DNA of 20,842 bases from JACKAL01 sp964400355 (GTDB lineage: Bacteria > Bdellovibrionota > Bdellovibrionia > Bdellovibrionales > JAGQZY01): the NCBI GenBank assembly GCA_964400355.1, contig CAYNTO010000036.1, positions 1 to 20,842 on the forward strand. The letters run 5' to 3'. Below the pieces are notes generated by a model. That model did not search any database and was not told the origin of the DNA. It saw nothing but the letters and a program-made list of their open reading frames with translations. The stretch's first letter is position 1, and every line of letters begins with the position of its first letter. Shown here piece by piece: positions 13,518 through 20,842 of the stretch. A program made the translations under genes and the position numbers.

Positions 13518-15756
13518 AAACAATCAATCATTAGAATCTGTACTTGATGAACGTGGACCCGAGCTCACGGCCTATGCTTTGGGAGAATTGTCGGCCGCAG
13601 AGCGTGCCGCTCTTAAAAAAGAATTTTCTGAGAATCAGGAAGTGCTCTCTTACTTGAACGAAATGGAAGGATTGGGTTCCCTGCTTTCAGAAACTGTTCC
13701 GCAAAAGACATCCCACGCACTTTCCGAAAGGCAGCGCGCGCAGGTGCTCAAGCCTACGGGCGAAGATAAAAAGTCGATCTGGCAATGGTTTAAACCACAA
13801 ATTTCCCTACCTGCACTGAGTGCGGCGGCCATCGCTACAATTTGCATAGTGATGCTGCCAAAAACGCAAACGGTCCATGACGAAATGATGAGTGATCCGA
13901 TGAGCGACTTCGAAAGTTTTGAAGGTGCTAGTGACAGTATGGAGTACTACAAGTTCGATGAGAACGAGCAGGTGATCGAGGAGGATTTCAGTGAATCCGC
14001 GCCGCCGGCGGAAGCGCCTTATAGATTCCAGCAAAATCGAGTTCCGCCCACGAAAGGTGCTCCCGGATCGCCAGCAGCTCCATCACCGAAAAAAATGGCG
14101 GTGGCGGGGACCACTACACAAAGTGTGGGCACGGCCGGATCGGCAGCTATCTTTGGATCGCACGGTGGTGCACGAGCTGCAGAACTGTCTGACGTATCTC
14201 TTGGGGGCTCAGGATTCAACGAAGGCCGCATGGATAAAGGTTTGAGCCACGTTATGAATGAGAGCAAAAGAAAACGATCTCTTTCTCCAGATGGCAGGTC
14301 GAACCCTCACTTCGGCGGCACGCCCGGCGACGCGTACCTTAAGCTTATTGAGAATATTTTTAAACCCGTTCAGCAGGAACCGCTCTCTACATTCTCGATC
14401 GATGTGGACACAGCCTCGTATGCGCAAGTGCGTACGGAACTCATCGGCTCCCAATTGCCCGACAGTGGCTTGGTGCGCGCCGAAGAGTTTATCAATTACT
14501 TTAAGTATGACTATCCCACACCGACGGATGGAAAGCCCTTCAGTGTGAATGTGGAAGTGACATCGGCACCGTGGAAAAAAGCTCATCATCTCGTGCGCAT
14601 TGGTCTTAAGGGACGTGTGTCAGAGGGGTCGCGAGCGGCGAGCAACTTCGTGTTTCTCGTCGATGTGTCGGGCTCCATGGATGTGCCCAATAAATTGGGT
14701 CTGGTGAAGGAATCTCTGCGCATGCTTACAAAAACTTTGCGCAAGCAGGACCGCGTGGCGATTGTGACTTACTCTGGCTCGACCGAGGTGGTTTTAAAAT
14801 CCACATCGGGTGGGGAGAAGAGCGCGATCATCGCAGCTATCGATTCTTTGAACGCTGATGGATCCACAAATGGCGAGTCGGGAATTCAACTTGCCTATGA
14901 AATTGCGGCGAAGAATAAAATAGATAACGGAAACAACCGTGTTGTGCTGGCAACTGATGGCGATTTCAACGTGGGCATCACCGATGAGAACTCGCTTGAA
15001 GAAATGATCGAGAAAAAAGCCAAATCGAGCGGCGTATTTTTAACTGTGCTGGGTTATGGTATGGGCAATTACCAAGATAGCCGTATGCAAAAATTAGCCA
15101 ACAAAGGCAATGGCAATAACTACTATATTGATAGCGCACGGGAAGCGCACAAAGTGCTTGTCGAGCAAGGCGTGGGCACACTCAATGCGATTGCTAAAGA
15201 TGTAAAGATCCAGGTGGAGTTTCATCCCAAGCACGTGCAGTCGTACCGCTTGATTGGCTACGAAAAACGCACGCTCGAGGCCCAGGATTTTAATGATGAT
15301 ACTAAGGACGCAGGAGAGATCGGTGAGGGGCACACCGTGACCGCTCTCTATGAGGTTGTTCCAGCCGGCATTCCCGGTGCAACCGGCACAGTGGATCCAC
15401 TCAAGTACCAGAGCAATGAGAAACCCTCACTGAGTGGTGCAAGTGATGAGCTATTAACAGTGAAGCTGCGCTATAAAAATCCCAAAGAAGACGTGAGTCG
15501 GCTGATGGAAGTGCCGGTGAAGAACACGGTAAAACCGTGGTCCGAAACATCGAGCGATACTCGGTTTGCCGCAGCGGTGGCGGGTTACACCATGGTGCTT
15601 CGCGATTCTAAGTTCAAGGGCGATTTTAATCTTAAGAGAGCTCAGGAAATGGCTGCAGAGAATGTGCAGCTGCGGGGTAAAACTGACGATTATCGGGCCG
15701 AGTTCGTGGAATTGATCAAGAAAACCCGATCGCTAAAAGATGAAACGTTTAAATAG
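13510..15756 (+). CDS. Membrane-anchored VWA (YfbK-type) protein with anti-sigma-like N-terminus
   Basis: The 748-aa protein starts with a cytoplasmic segment (1-95) holding L-T-A-Y-A-L-G-E-L-S-A-A-E-R-A-A-L (19-35), the typical opening of anti-sigma factors without the zinc motif. One transmembrane helix (about 98-116) follows, then a low-complexity Ser/Pro/Gly linker (about 120-270). Next is the YfbK N-terminal module with S-T-F-S-I-D-V-D-T-A-S-Y (293-304) and E-E-F-I-N-Y-F. The VWA domain (about 378-560) has a complete metal-ion-dependent adhesion site: D385-x-S387-x-S389, Thr453 and Asp483. The YfbK C-terminal domain (DUF3520-like) fills about 560-740. The orientation puts the VWA part outside the cytoplasm. 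It is likely to sense an envelope or protein ligand and control the sigma factor encoded just upstream. The pairing is directly seen; the signalling role is inferred. Confidence 0.93.
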   Translation: MNKNNQSLESVLDERGPELTAYALGELSAAERAALKKEFSENQEVLSYLNEMEGLGSLLSETVPQKTSHALSERQRAQVLKPTGEDKKSIWQWFKPQISLPALSAAAIATICIVMLPKTQTVHDEMMSDPMSDFESFEGASDSMEYYKFDENEQVIEEDFSESAPPAEAPYRFQQNRVPPTKGAPGSPAAPSPKKMAVAGTTTQSVGTAGSAAIFGSHGGARAAELSDVSLGGSGFNEGRMDKGLSHVMNESKRKRSLSPDGRSNPHFGGTPGDAYLKLIENIFKPVQQEPLSTFSIDVDTASYAQVRTELIGSQLPDSGLVRAEEFINYFKYDYPTPTDGKPFSVNVEVTSAPWKKAHHLVRIGLKGRVSEGSRAASNFVFLVDVSGSMDVPNKLGLVKESLRMLTKTLRKQDRVAIVTYSGSTEVVLKSTSGGEKSAIIAAIDSLNADGSTNGESGIQLAYEIAAKNKIDNGNNRVVLATDGDFNVGITDENSLEEMIEKKAKSSGVFLTVLGYGMGNYQDSRMQKLANKGNGNNYYIDSAREAHKVLVEQGVGTLNAIAKDVKIQVEFHPKHVQSYRLIGYEKRTLEAQDFNDDTKDAGEIGEGHTVTALYEVVPAGIPGATGTVDPLKYQSNEKPSLSGASDELLTVKLRYKNPKEDVSRLMEVPVKNTVKPWSETSSDTRFAAAVAGYTMVLRDSKFKGDFNLKRAQEMAAENVQLRGKTDDYRAEFVELIKKTRSLKDETFK

Positions 15757-15780
15757 CACGGAGTGTATTAAATCTGCAGC

Positions 15781-15800
15781 GCGCGGGGAACTCTCCGCGC
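15781..15800 (+). terminator. Hairpin after the sigma/VWA operon
   Basis: GCGCGGGG (15781-15788) and CTCCGCGC (15793-15800) form an 8-bp stem with one G-T pair and a 4-base AACT loop, 25 bases after the VWA stop codon. The downstream sequence is T-rich (TCTACTATTTT) but not a clean run, so termination is probably partial or moderate. Confidence 0.5.
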
Positions 15801-15870
15801 TCTACTATTTTGCGGGCGGGCGTGGACGGTGCCACTTGGCAAAGGGCCACGACTTGGATAGTGTCGTTGT

Positions 15871-16731
15871 ATGGATATTGAGTCTTTGCGAATACATCTA
15901 GAGTACGATAAGCGCTGGCGGCCCATGTACACCGACGCATTTCAAAACTTATTTAAAGAACTCCATGCCGAACCCTATGTGAGTGAGAAAGCCTTGCGCG
16001 ATGATTTTTTAAAGACCTTCCATAAATGGATTCACGGTAGCTCACTCAATAGGATACGCGGACTTGAGGGATTTCCCGATCGTGATGTGATAGTAGGTGT
16101 TACGCATGCGTTGGATGACCTCCACTTGGTGTTTAAAAATCAAATTGTGGTGCTCGATAAAGAATACTCCTACAACCAAAAAATCAATCCTTACGCACGC
16201 GTTAAAACTATCGACCATATGGCTTCGGGTGACCCTTTGATTTTGTCCTATCCGTTTAGCGACACCGGCCGAAAACCTCTTGATTTTGAGGAACTCATCA
16301 AACGCGCCGAGCGCATTGGTTTTGATGTGCATATCGATGCGGCTTGGTACGGATGTACGCGGGGTTTGGATATGGATTTTTCATCGCCCGCAATCAAAAG
16401 TGTGTCGTTCAGCTTGAGCAAAGCACTGGGAATGGGCAAGCATCGCATAGGTGTGCGCTATACACGTAACCGCTGGCCGGGGCCGGTTTCGGTGTGCAAT
16501 GATTACGGATATGTGCATGACTCACTGATGTGGCTTGGAATCAAGTTTATCGAACGGTTTGGATGCGATTTCTTACAAACACAATTTTACGACACCTATC
16601 GGAAAGTGTGCACGCATTTTCAGTTCCAAGAGACCAACATGATCTATCTCGCTGAAGATGCCTCACACAGTCCGCACAAACGGGTTGGCCTTCGCTCCAT
16701 ACTGCGCTATTTGCACGAAAATCGCCTGTAG
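15871..16731 (+). CDS. Short PLP-dependent (fold-type I) aminotransferase-like protein
   Basis: This 286-aa protein carries the core of a pyridoxal-phosphate aminotransferase. V-H-I-D-A-A-W (153-159) gives the ring-nitrogen aspartate Asp156. S-F-S-L-S-K-A-L-G-M-G-K-H-R-I-G (179-194) gives Schiff-base Lys184 and phosphate-binding Arg192, in the same spacing as aspartate aminotransferase Lys258 and Arg266. The segment D-P-L-I-L-S-Y-P-F-S-D-T-G (121-133) aligns with the usual NPHNPTG motif, but the key asparagine is replaced by serine. Trp159 stands where tyrosine is usual. The family is normally 350-430 aa, and the C-terminal small domain here is cut to about 90 residues. It may be a compact, altered enzyme or a non-catalytic relative. 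The ATG has only a weak ribosome site. Neighbours give no pathway. Confidence 0.72.
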   Translation: MDIESLRIHLEYDKRWRPMYTDAFQNLFKELHAEPYVSEKALRDDFLKTFHKWIHGSSLNRIRGLEGFPDRDVIVGVTHALDDLHLVFKNQIVVLDKEYSYNQKINPYARVKTIDHMASGDPLILSYPFSDTGRKPLDFEELIKRAERIGFDVHIDAAWYGCTRGLDMDFSSPAIKSVSFSLSKALGMGKHRIGVRYTRNRWPGPVSVCNDYGYVHDSLMWLGIKFIERFGCDFLQTQFYDTYRKVCTHFQFQETNMIYLAEDASHSPHKRVGLRSILRYLHENRL

Positions 16732-16795
16732 CTGCTGCTTACAAAACAATCCGTTTTTGCTTTGACCAATCTTTGTCGCTATGGAACCATAAATT

Positions 16796-17932
16796 ATGCA
16801 TTTTCTGGTCGTTCTCGTGGCATCACTGATTTCTTCGGCTCAAGCTCAAGCCAATTCTTGTGTGGCACTGGAAAAATCGGCAAAAGGCCTCAAAGCCGAT
16901 TCAGATCCGAAATCTTACGAAGTGATCTACGCGGGTGAGCCACTCAAGGTGGTTTCCAAATCTCGCGACAATCGCCACATCAAAGTGAATCTTGGTGGCG
17001 AGTTGTACTGGTTGCGCGCGCGGAATATGTCCCGCCTGGATAGCTCCTATTGTGCAAAGAGCACAACGTGCGTGTACATGGGCCCCAGTTCCACCGTTCA
17101 CTCACGCCCGAAAAAAGATGAAACCGTGCGGGTGGTTGATTCGGGACTTATGCCTGTGATCTCTAGTCACGGTTCGTGGTACAGAATAAAAACCACCAGT
17201 GGTTTTGTGTGGATGAGCGGCTCTGAAATGCGTAGCAGCCGACAAGGCTGTGAAGAGCCTGTTTCCCGCGACACCATTCTCGAAAGCCATGCTCCCCCCA
17301 GTGGACCCAAGGGATGGTTGTTTGGAATGGAAGGTGGCTACTTGCCATCTGTGAGCGCGGAATCTCTGGAGAACCTACTCACGCCTGTGCCGCCAGCCGG
17401 TGTGGATGTGAATGACGATGCCTACGGCGATCCTTTTGTGGATGAGGTCGTCGATGGTAGGGGATGGTATGTGGGGGCCACGGTAGAGTTCCCGTTATTT
17501 TGGGATTTTCGCAACAAAATTGCTGTCGGTTATAAGACGCGGTCTTTGGAATATATCATTCGGCCCAATCCCAACAACACGGTTACACCGGTGTTGACCT
17601 ACGATCAGCTCACGCCGCAAACAGAGAGCTACGACTTCACATTCATCTATGCCACCACCGTGATAAAGTACGATGGGTGGGAATTGTTAGGGTTAGAGAT
17701 TCAACCGGGTGTATTGCTTGGCGTGGATTATTCGCTGGATGAATTTGGTATTACATTTATGACCGGCACTCAAAAAACCGTTCCGCGCTTTGTGGAATCC
17801 GCGTACAACGAGTTTGAATTCCTCTACGGCCCGCGACTCGACATCAACTTTCGTTTTATTACCTTTCAAGCAGGCGCGATTTTTACCACCTACGGACTGG
17901 AGCCGTCCGTGGGTTTGGGCGTTCAGTTTTAA
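16796..17932 (+). CDS. SH3-domain plus outer-membrane beta-barrel protein
   Basis: This 378-aa protein has a signal peptide (cut after AQA, residue 18). Residues about 22-82 and 90-150 look like two bacterial SH3-like domains, each ending in a Tyr/Trp-Trp-x-R or W-Y-R-I-K-T-x-S-G-F-V-W type strand. Four cysteines within about residues 22-152 could be paired. From about 170 to the end it has amphipathic strands with many Tyr, Phe and Gly and finishes in G-L-G-V-Q-F, a barrel-assembly signal. SH3 domains of this type often bind cell-wall peptidoglycan, so it may tie the outer membrane to the wall; this is inference. The 64-base gap before it contains no clear terminator, so it may share a transcript with the PLP-like gene. 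Confidence 0.8.
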   Translation: MHFLVVLVASLISSAQAQANSCVALEKSAKGLKADSDPKSYEVIYAGEPLKVVSKSRDNRHIKVNLGGELYWLRARNMSRLDSSYCAKSTTCVYMGPSSTVHSRPKKDETVRVVDSGLMPVISSHGSWYRIKTTSGFVWMSGSEMRSSRQGCEEPVSRDTILESHAPPSGPKGWLFGMEGGYLPSVSAESLENLLTPVPPAGVDVNDDAYGDPFVDEVVDGRGWYVGATVEFPLFWDFRNKIAVGYKTRSLEYIIRPNPNNTVTPVLTYDQLTPQTESYDFTFIYATTVIKYDGWELLGLEIQPGVLLGVDYSLDEFGITFMTGTQKTVPRFVESAYNEFEFLYGPRLDINFRFITFQAGAIFTTYGLEPSVGLGVQF

Positions 17933-18982
17933 CTATTTAAACTCGCAAACAATCTGCTGGAGTGATTCGGCACTGGGGCGGAGTTCGTCCGTGGGCAAAT
18001 GCACAAGAGGCGTATCGATCAACTGCAGCGTTTCTTTAAACTGTTTGCTCTCGGGATTGAAGTAAATCAATCCGGTCACGAACTCGTGTTTGGTGCGCGA
18101 CGTGTACAGTAGATCCAACGCCTTTTGCATGTCGCGGGGATCATGATCGTTGTCGCCAATTTTTTTAAGCTTGAGCATGGAACCATCGTGCAACGTCACA
18201 TCGAGAGTCGTGCCCGCCTCGTAATCCACCTGAATTTCTTCTTTGGCGGAAACAAAACCCAACTCGTGCAGGGGAATATTGTGTTCCTTGGCCGCATCGT
18301 AACTGCGCGTGGAGCCCTCGTGATTGGCAAAAGTAATGCACGGAGAAATAATATCGATGACTGCTGTGCCATTGTGTTCAAAGGCTGCACGCAACAGCGG
18401 AATCAGCTGCTTGGAATCGCCTGAAAAAGAGCGCGCCACGAAACCGCAGCCCAGTTCCACGGCCAGCGCGCAAAGATCGATGGATTGAAACTCATTGATC
18501 GTTCCTGACTTTTGCGTCGTACCCGTATCGGCAGTGGCCGAGAACTGACCTTTGGTGAGTCCATACACTCCGTTGTTCTCCACGATGTAAACCATAGGCA
18601 CATTCCTGCGCACCAAATGCACAAAGCCACCGATGCCAATGCTGGCCGTATCGCCATCGCCCGATACACCCACAGTGGCCAGCGAGGGGTTTGCGGCATA
18701 GGCTCCCGTAGCGACAGGTGCCATGCGACCGTGAATGCTATTGAAGCCGTGGGATTTATCGAGGAAATAGGCCGTGGTCTTTGATGAGCAGCCAATGCCA
18801 GAGAGCTTGGCCACTTTGTAAGGATTGATCGCGGATTGATAAAGAGCGGATATTAAGTTGTTGGTAATACTGTCGTGGCCACAGCCCGAACACAATGTGG
18901 ACTTTGCGCCGCCGTATTCGGTGCGCGAAAGGCCCAGGGCATTGAGATTGGCGGGAGTGGTTGCCGCCTTAGTGGGTTCCAT
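17933..18982 (-). CDS. korB: 2-oxoacid:ferredoxin oxidoreductase, beta subunit
   Basis: I chose the ATG at 18982 (349 aa), which has GGAGTG upstream inside the end of korA; an upstream start at 19027 would lie wholly within korA. The thiamine-diphosphate motif G-D-G-D (108-111) with Asn137 in E-N-N-G-V-Y-G-L-T-K-G-Q is intact. Cysteines 31, 34 (CSGCGHD), 65 (GIGCSS) and 215 (SPCITF) match the four ligands of the [4Fe-4S] cluster of this family. With KorA it would oxidatively decarboxylate a 2-oxoacid to its acyl-CoA and reduce ferredoxin. 2-Oxoglutarate is likelier than pyruvate because two-subunit KorAB enzymes use it, but the substrate is not proven. Its stop codon abuts the stop of the facing barrel gene. 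Confidence 0.94.
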   Translation of the reverse strand: MEPTKAATTPANLNALGLSRTEYGGAKSTLCSGCGHDSITNNLISALYQSAINPYKVAKLSGIGCSSKTTAYFLDKSHGFNSIHGRMAPVATGAYAANPSLATVGVSGDGDTASIGIGGFVHLVRRNVPMVYIVENNGVYGLTKGQFSATADTGTTQKSGTINEFQSIDLCALAVELGCGFVARSFSGDSKQLIPLLRAAFEHNGTAVIDIISPCITFANHEGSTRSYDAAKEHNIPLHELGFVSAKEEIQVDYEAGTTLDVTLHDGSMLKLKKIGDNDHDPRDMQKALDLLYTSRTKHEFVTGLIYFNPESKQFKETLQLIDTPLVHLPTDELRPSAESLQQIVCEFK

Positions 18983-20762
18983 CGAGCACTCCTTGCGCAA
19001 AGTGGTCGGCACGCACGGGCCAACCATCGTACTTGATCACTGATTTTAATTTAGGAGCAAGCTCAGGATACTCCATCGAGAGGAGCTTGCGCATTTGCCC
19101 ATCGCGATTTTGTTCGAGCACAAATATTTTATCATGAGCAGCGATAAAGCCCGGTACTTCATCGGTAAACGGATAGGCTTTGATGCGCATGGTGCTCACC
19201 GTTTTCTTTTCTTTGGCCAACAGATCATGGAACTCTTTCATGATGGAATGGGTAGAGCCAAATGTTATGACTCCAATTTTACTGTCGGCCTTTTGCACTT
19301 CGGGTTTGGGAACCATAGACTTCATGGTCTGCCATTTTTTCAGCAAACGATCGAGATTCTTTTGAAACACCACCGGGTCTTCACTGTATTTGGCAGCATC
19401 GGTGTGGCCTGTGCCTCGAGTGAAATAACCGGCCAATGGGTGCTCAGTCCCGGGAAGTGTGCGATAGGGAACTCCGTCGCCATCCACATCGGCGTAGCGC
19501 TTAAATGATCCTGCTTTGGTGAGACCATCGGCATCAAGAACTTTACCGCGGGAAATGGGCTGTTTGGGGAATTCCAAATCGTCGCAAATCCATTGGTTCA
19601 TTCCTAAATCGAGATCACTCAATACGAAGACCAATGTTTGCATGTCTTCGGCCAAATTAAAGGCGAGTGTTGCAAATTCGAAGCACTCTTTGGGAGTGGC
19701 AGGGAAAAACACTGGATGATGAGTGTCGCCGTGAGAGAGCAGCGCACAGGCCAACACATCGCCTTGAAGAGTGCGCGTCGGTAAACCGGTAGAAGGCCCT
19801 GCACGCTGAACATTCCAAACCACACCGGGAATTTCCGCAAAATACATCAGACCCGCGGCTTCGGCCATAAGGCTAATGCCGGGTCCTGACGTCGCGGTCA
19901 TGGCGCGTGCGCCAGCCCAACCGGCACCGGCCACCATACATATGGCGCCGAGTTCGTCTTCTGCTTGGATCATGGCAAATTTATTTTTTTTATTCTCATC
20001 TTTCAGTAGGCGCCCTGCATACTGCTCGTAACTTTCGGCAAGTGAGCTCGAGGGTGTGATCGGATACCACGATGTAAATGTGCAACCCGCATACACCGAG
20101 CCCAAGCCCGCCGCCGTATTGCCATCGATCATAATTTTTCCTTGAGAGGGCGATCCTGGTGCCGCCGCCTGAGTGGCGAACCGAAGGGCCGTGTTGAGCT
20201 CAGCGATGGTCTTTGCATGAGCGCGCCCAGCATCGGCGGCTTTAACGTTTATATCGACCACTTTTTCTTTACCAGAAAACTGATCGCGAATTGTCTGATC
20301 GAGAATGTCTTTGCCGATGCCGAGCATTTCTGCAAGTACACCCACATAAACCATGTTGGTAAGAAGTTTTTTAATTTTGATCGAATCGACAACTTCCCCG
20401 GCAAGTTTGGTAAAGTCCACGTGTACGAGCGCACAGCCGGTGGGAAGTGGTGAGGTGAGCTTTATGTTCGAGTTACAAATGAAAATTCCGTTGGGCTTCA
20501 GATGGAGAACATCCTCGTTGGCCGTTTGCGGATTCATAGCCACCACGATGTCACATTTTTCTTCGATGGACGTGTAGCCGAGCGTGTTGGCGCGAATCAC
20601 AAACCAGGTCGGAAGACCCGCGATGTTGGAGGGAAACAAATTTTTTCCCACCGACGTAATGCCCATACGGAACAGCGCGCGCTGAAGAATAAGATTTGCC
20701 GATTGGCTTCCGCTACCATTGACCGTACCGATGATGATCGAAATATTATCTAAACTCGACAT
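18969..20762 (-). CDS. korA: 2-oxoacid:ferredoxin oxidoreductase, fused gamma-alpha subunit
   Basis: The 597-aa protein fuses the gamma domain (about 1-190, starting I-G-T-V-N-G-S-G-S-Q-S) to the alpha domain (about 205-597). Alpha motifs are W-Y-P-I-T-P-S-S (232-239), T-A-T-S-G-P-G-I-S-L-M-A-E (289-301) and A-G-P-S-T-G-L-P-T (321-329), the substrate- and CoA-side segments of this family. The size is typical of the two-subunit 2-oxoglutarate enzyme, such as mycobacterial KorAB. Its end overlaps korB by 14 bases, so the pair is coupled. No ferredoxin-like delta subunit is in the window; the electron acceptor must come from elsewhere. The ATG has only a weak ribosome site nearby, and no confident promoter is seen in the last 80 bases. 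Confidence 0.93.
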   Translation of the reverse strand: MSSLDNISIIIGTVNGSGSQSANLILQRALFRMGITSVGKNLFPSNIAGLPTWFVIRANTLGYTSIEEKCDIVVAMNPQTANEDVLHLKPNGIFICNSNIKLTSPLPTGCALVHVDFTKLAGEVVDSIKIKKLLTNMVYVGVLAEMLGIGKDILDQTIRDQFSGKEKVVDINVKAADAGRAHAKTIAELNTALRFATQAAAPGSPSQGKIMIDGNTAAGLGSVYAGCTFTSWYPITPSSSLAESYEQYAGRLLKDENKKNKFAMIQAEDELGAICMVAGAGWAGARAMTATSGPGISLMAEAAGLMYFAEIPGVVWNVQRAGPSTGLPTRTLQGDVLACALLSHGDTHHPVFFPATPKECFEFATLAFNLAEDMQTLVFVLSDLDLGMNQWICDDLEFPKQPISRGKVLDADGLTKAGSFKRYADVDGDGVPYRTLPGTEHPLAGYFTRGTGHTDAAKYSEDPVVFQKNLDRLLKKWQTMKSMVPKPEVQKADSKIGVITFGSTHSIMKEFHDLLAKEKKTVSTMRIKAYPFTDEVPGFIAAHDKIFVLEQNRDGQMRKLLSMEYPELAPKLKSVIKYDGWPVRADHFAQGVLDGTH

Positions 20763-20842
20763 GACCCAACAATATACGAGAATCCCCTCTGAAGAGCCAC
20801 CAAAAGGCGCGCCCCCCTTTTTTGTAGCGATAGTGCGGCATA

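Noticed and set aside
18983..19027. Longer korB start inside korA
   Set aside because: The ATG at 18982 has a better ribosome site and matches the usual family N-terminus.

Overview
The window is about 20.8 kb of dense Gram-negative bacterial chromosome of roughly balanced base composition. It carries one tRNA and 13 protein genes. An outer membrane is shown by three lipoproteins with clear lipoboxes, two predicted beta-barrels ending in phenylalanine, and a TolC/RND efflux pair. The mix (many lipoproteins and secreted proteins, an ECF sigma factor fused operon, a two-subunit 2-oxoacid:ferredoxin oxidoreductase, SH3-barrel proteins) fits the Bdellovibrionota or former deltaproteobacteria, but that placement is inference from gene style; no homology search was possible. 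No phage, insertion sequence, CRISPR array or rRNA is visible.

Layout. Positions 4-80 hold tRNA-Arg(TCT), minus strand, with its own promoter. Minus-strand genes then run up to 3231: a lipoprotein of the endonuclease/exonuclease/phosphatase (EEP) family, a lipoprotein built from two copies of an ASCH-like domain, and a small unknown protein. A beta-barrel gene on the plus strand (3529-4440) converges on a minus-strand block (4461-10387). Read in its own direction, that block is a PA14/Fn3-like lipoprotein, a small periplasmic protein, a TolC-type channel and an RND pump with a 4-base stop/start overlap. No membrane-fusion adaptor is present. A 447-base gap with direct repeats separates it from a plus-strand aldehyde dehydrogenase of succinate-semialdehyde type (10835-12193), whose stop codon lies inside a perfect palindrome.

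The second half holds a stand-alone cyclic-nucleotide-binding-fold protein that lacks the usual phosphate-binding arginine. It is followed by a translationally coupled pair: an ECF sigma factor and a membrane-anchored protein that joins an anti-sigma-like N-terminus to a YfbK-type von Willebrand A (VWA) module. Downstream are an unusually short protein with fold-type-I pyridoxal-phosphate (PLP) enzyme signatures and an SH3-plus-beta-barrel surface protein. The window closes with korAB (2-oxoacid:ferredoxin oxidoreductase, minus strand), whose korB stop codon abuts the stop codon of the barrel gene with no base between them.

How the genes may work together: KorAB and the semialdehyde dehydrogenase could both serve the 2-oxoglutarate-to-succinate part of central metabolism, though they are not in one operon. 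The sigma/VWA pair looks like a cell-envelope sensing switch. The EEP/ASCH lipoprotein operon may process nucleic acids or nucleosides outside the cytoplasm. These three are inferences. The observations most worth following are the sigma/anti-sigma-VWA fusion, the short PLP-like protein, the tandem ASCH-like lipoprotein and the adaptor-less efflux operon.
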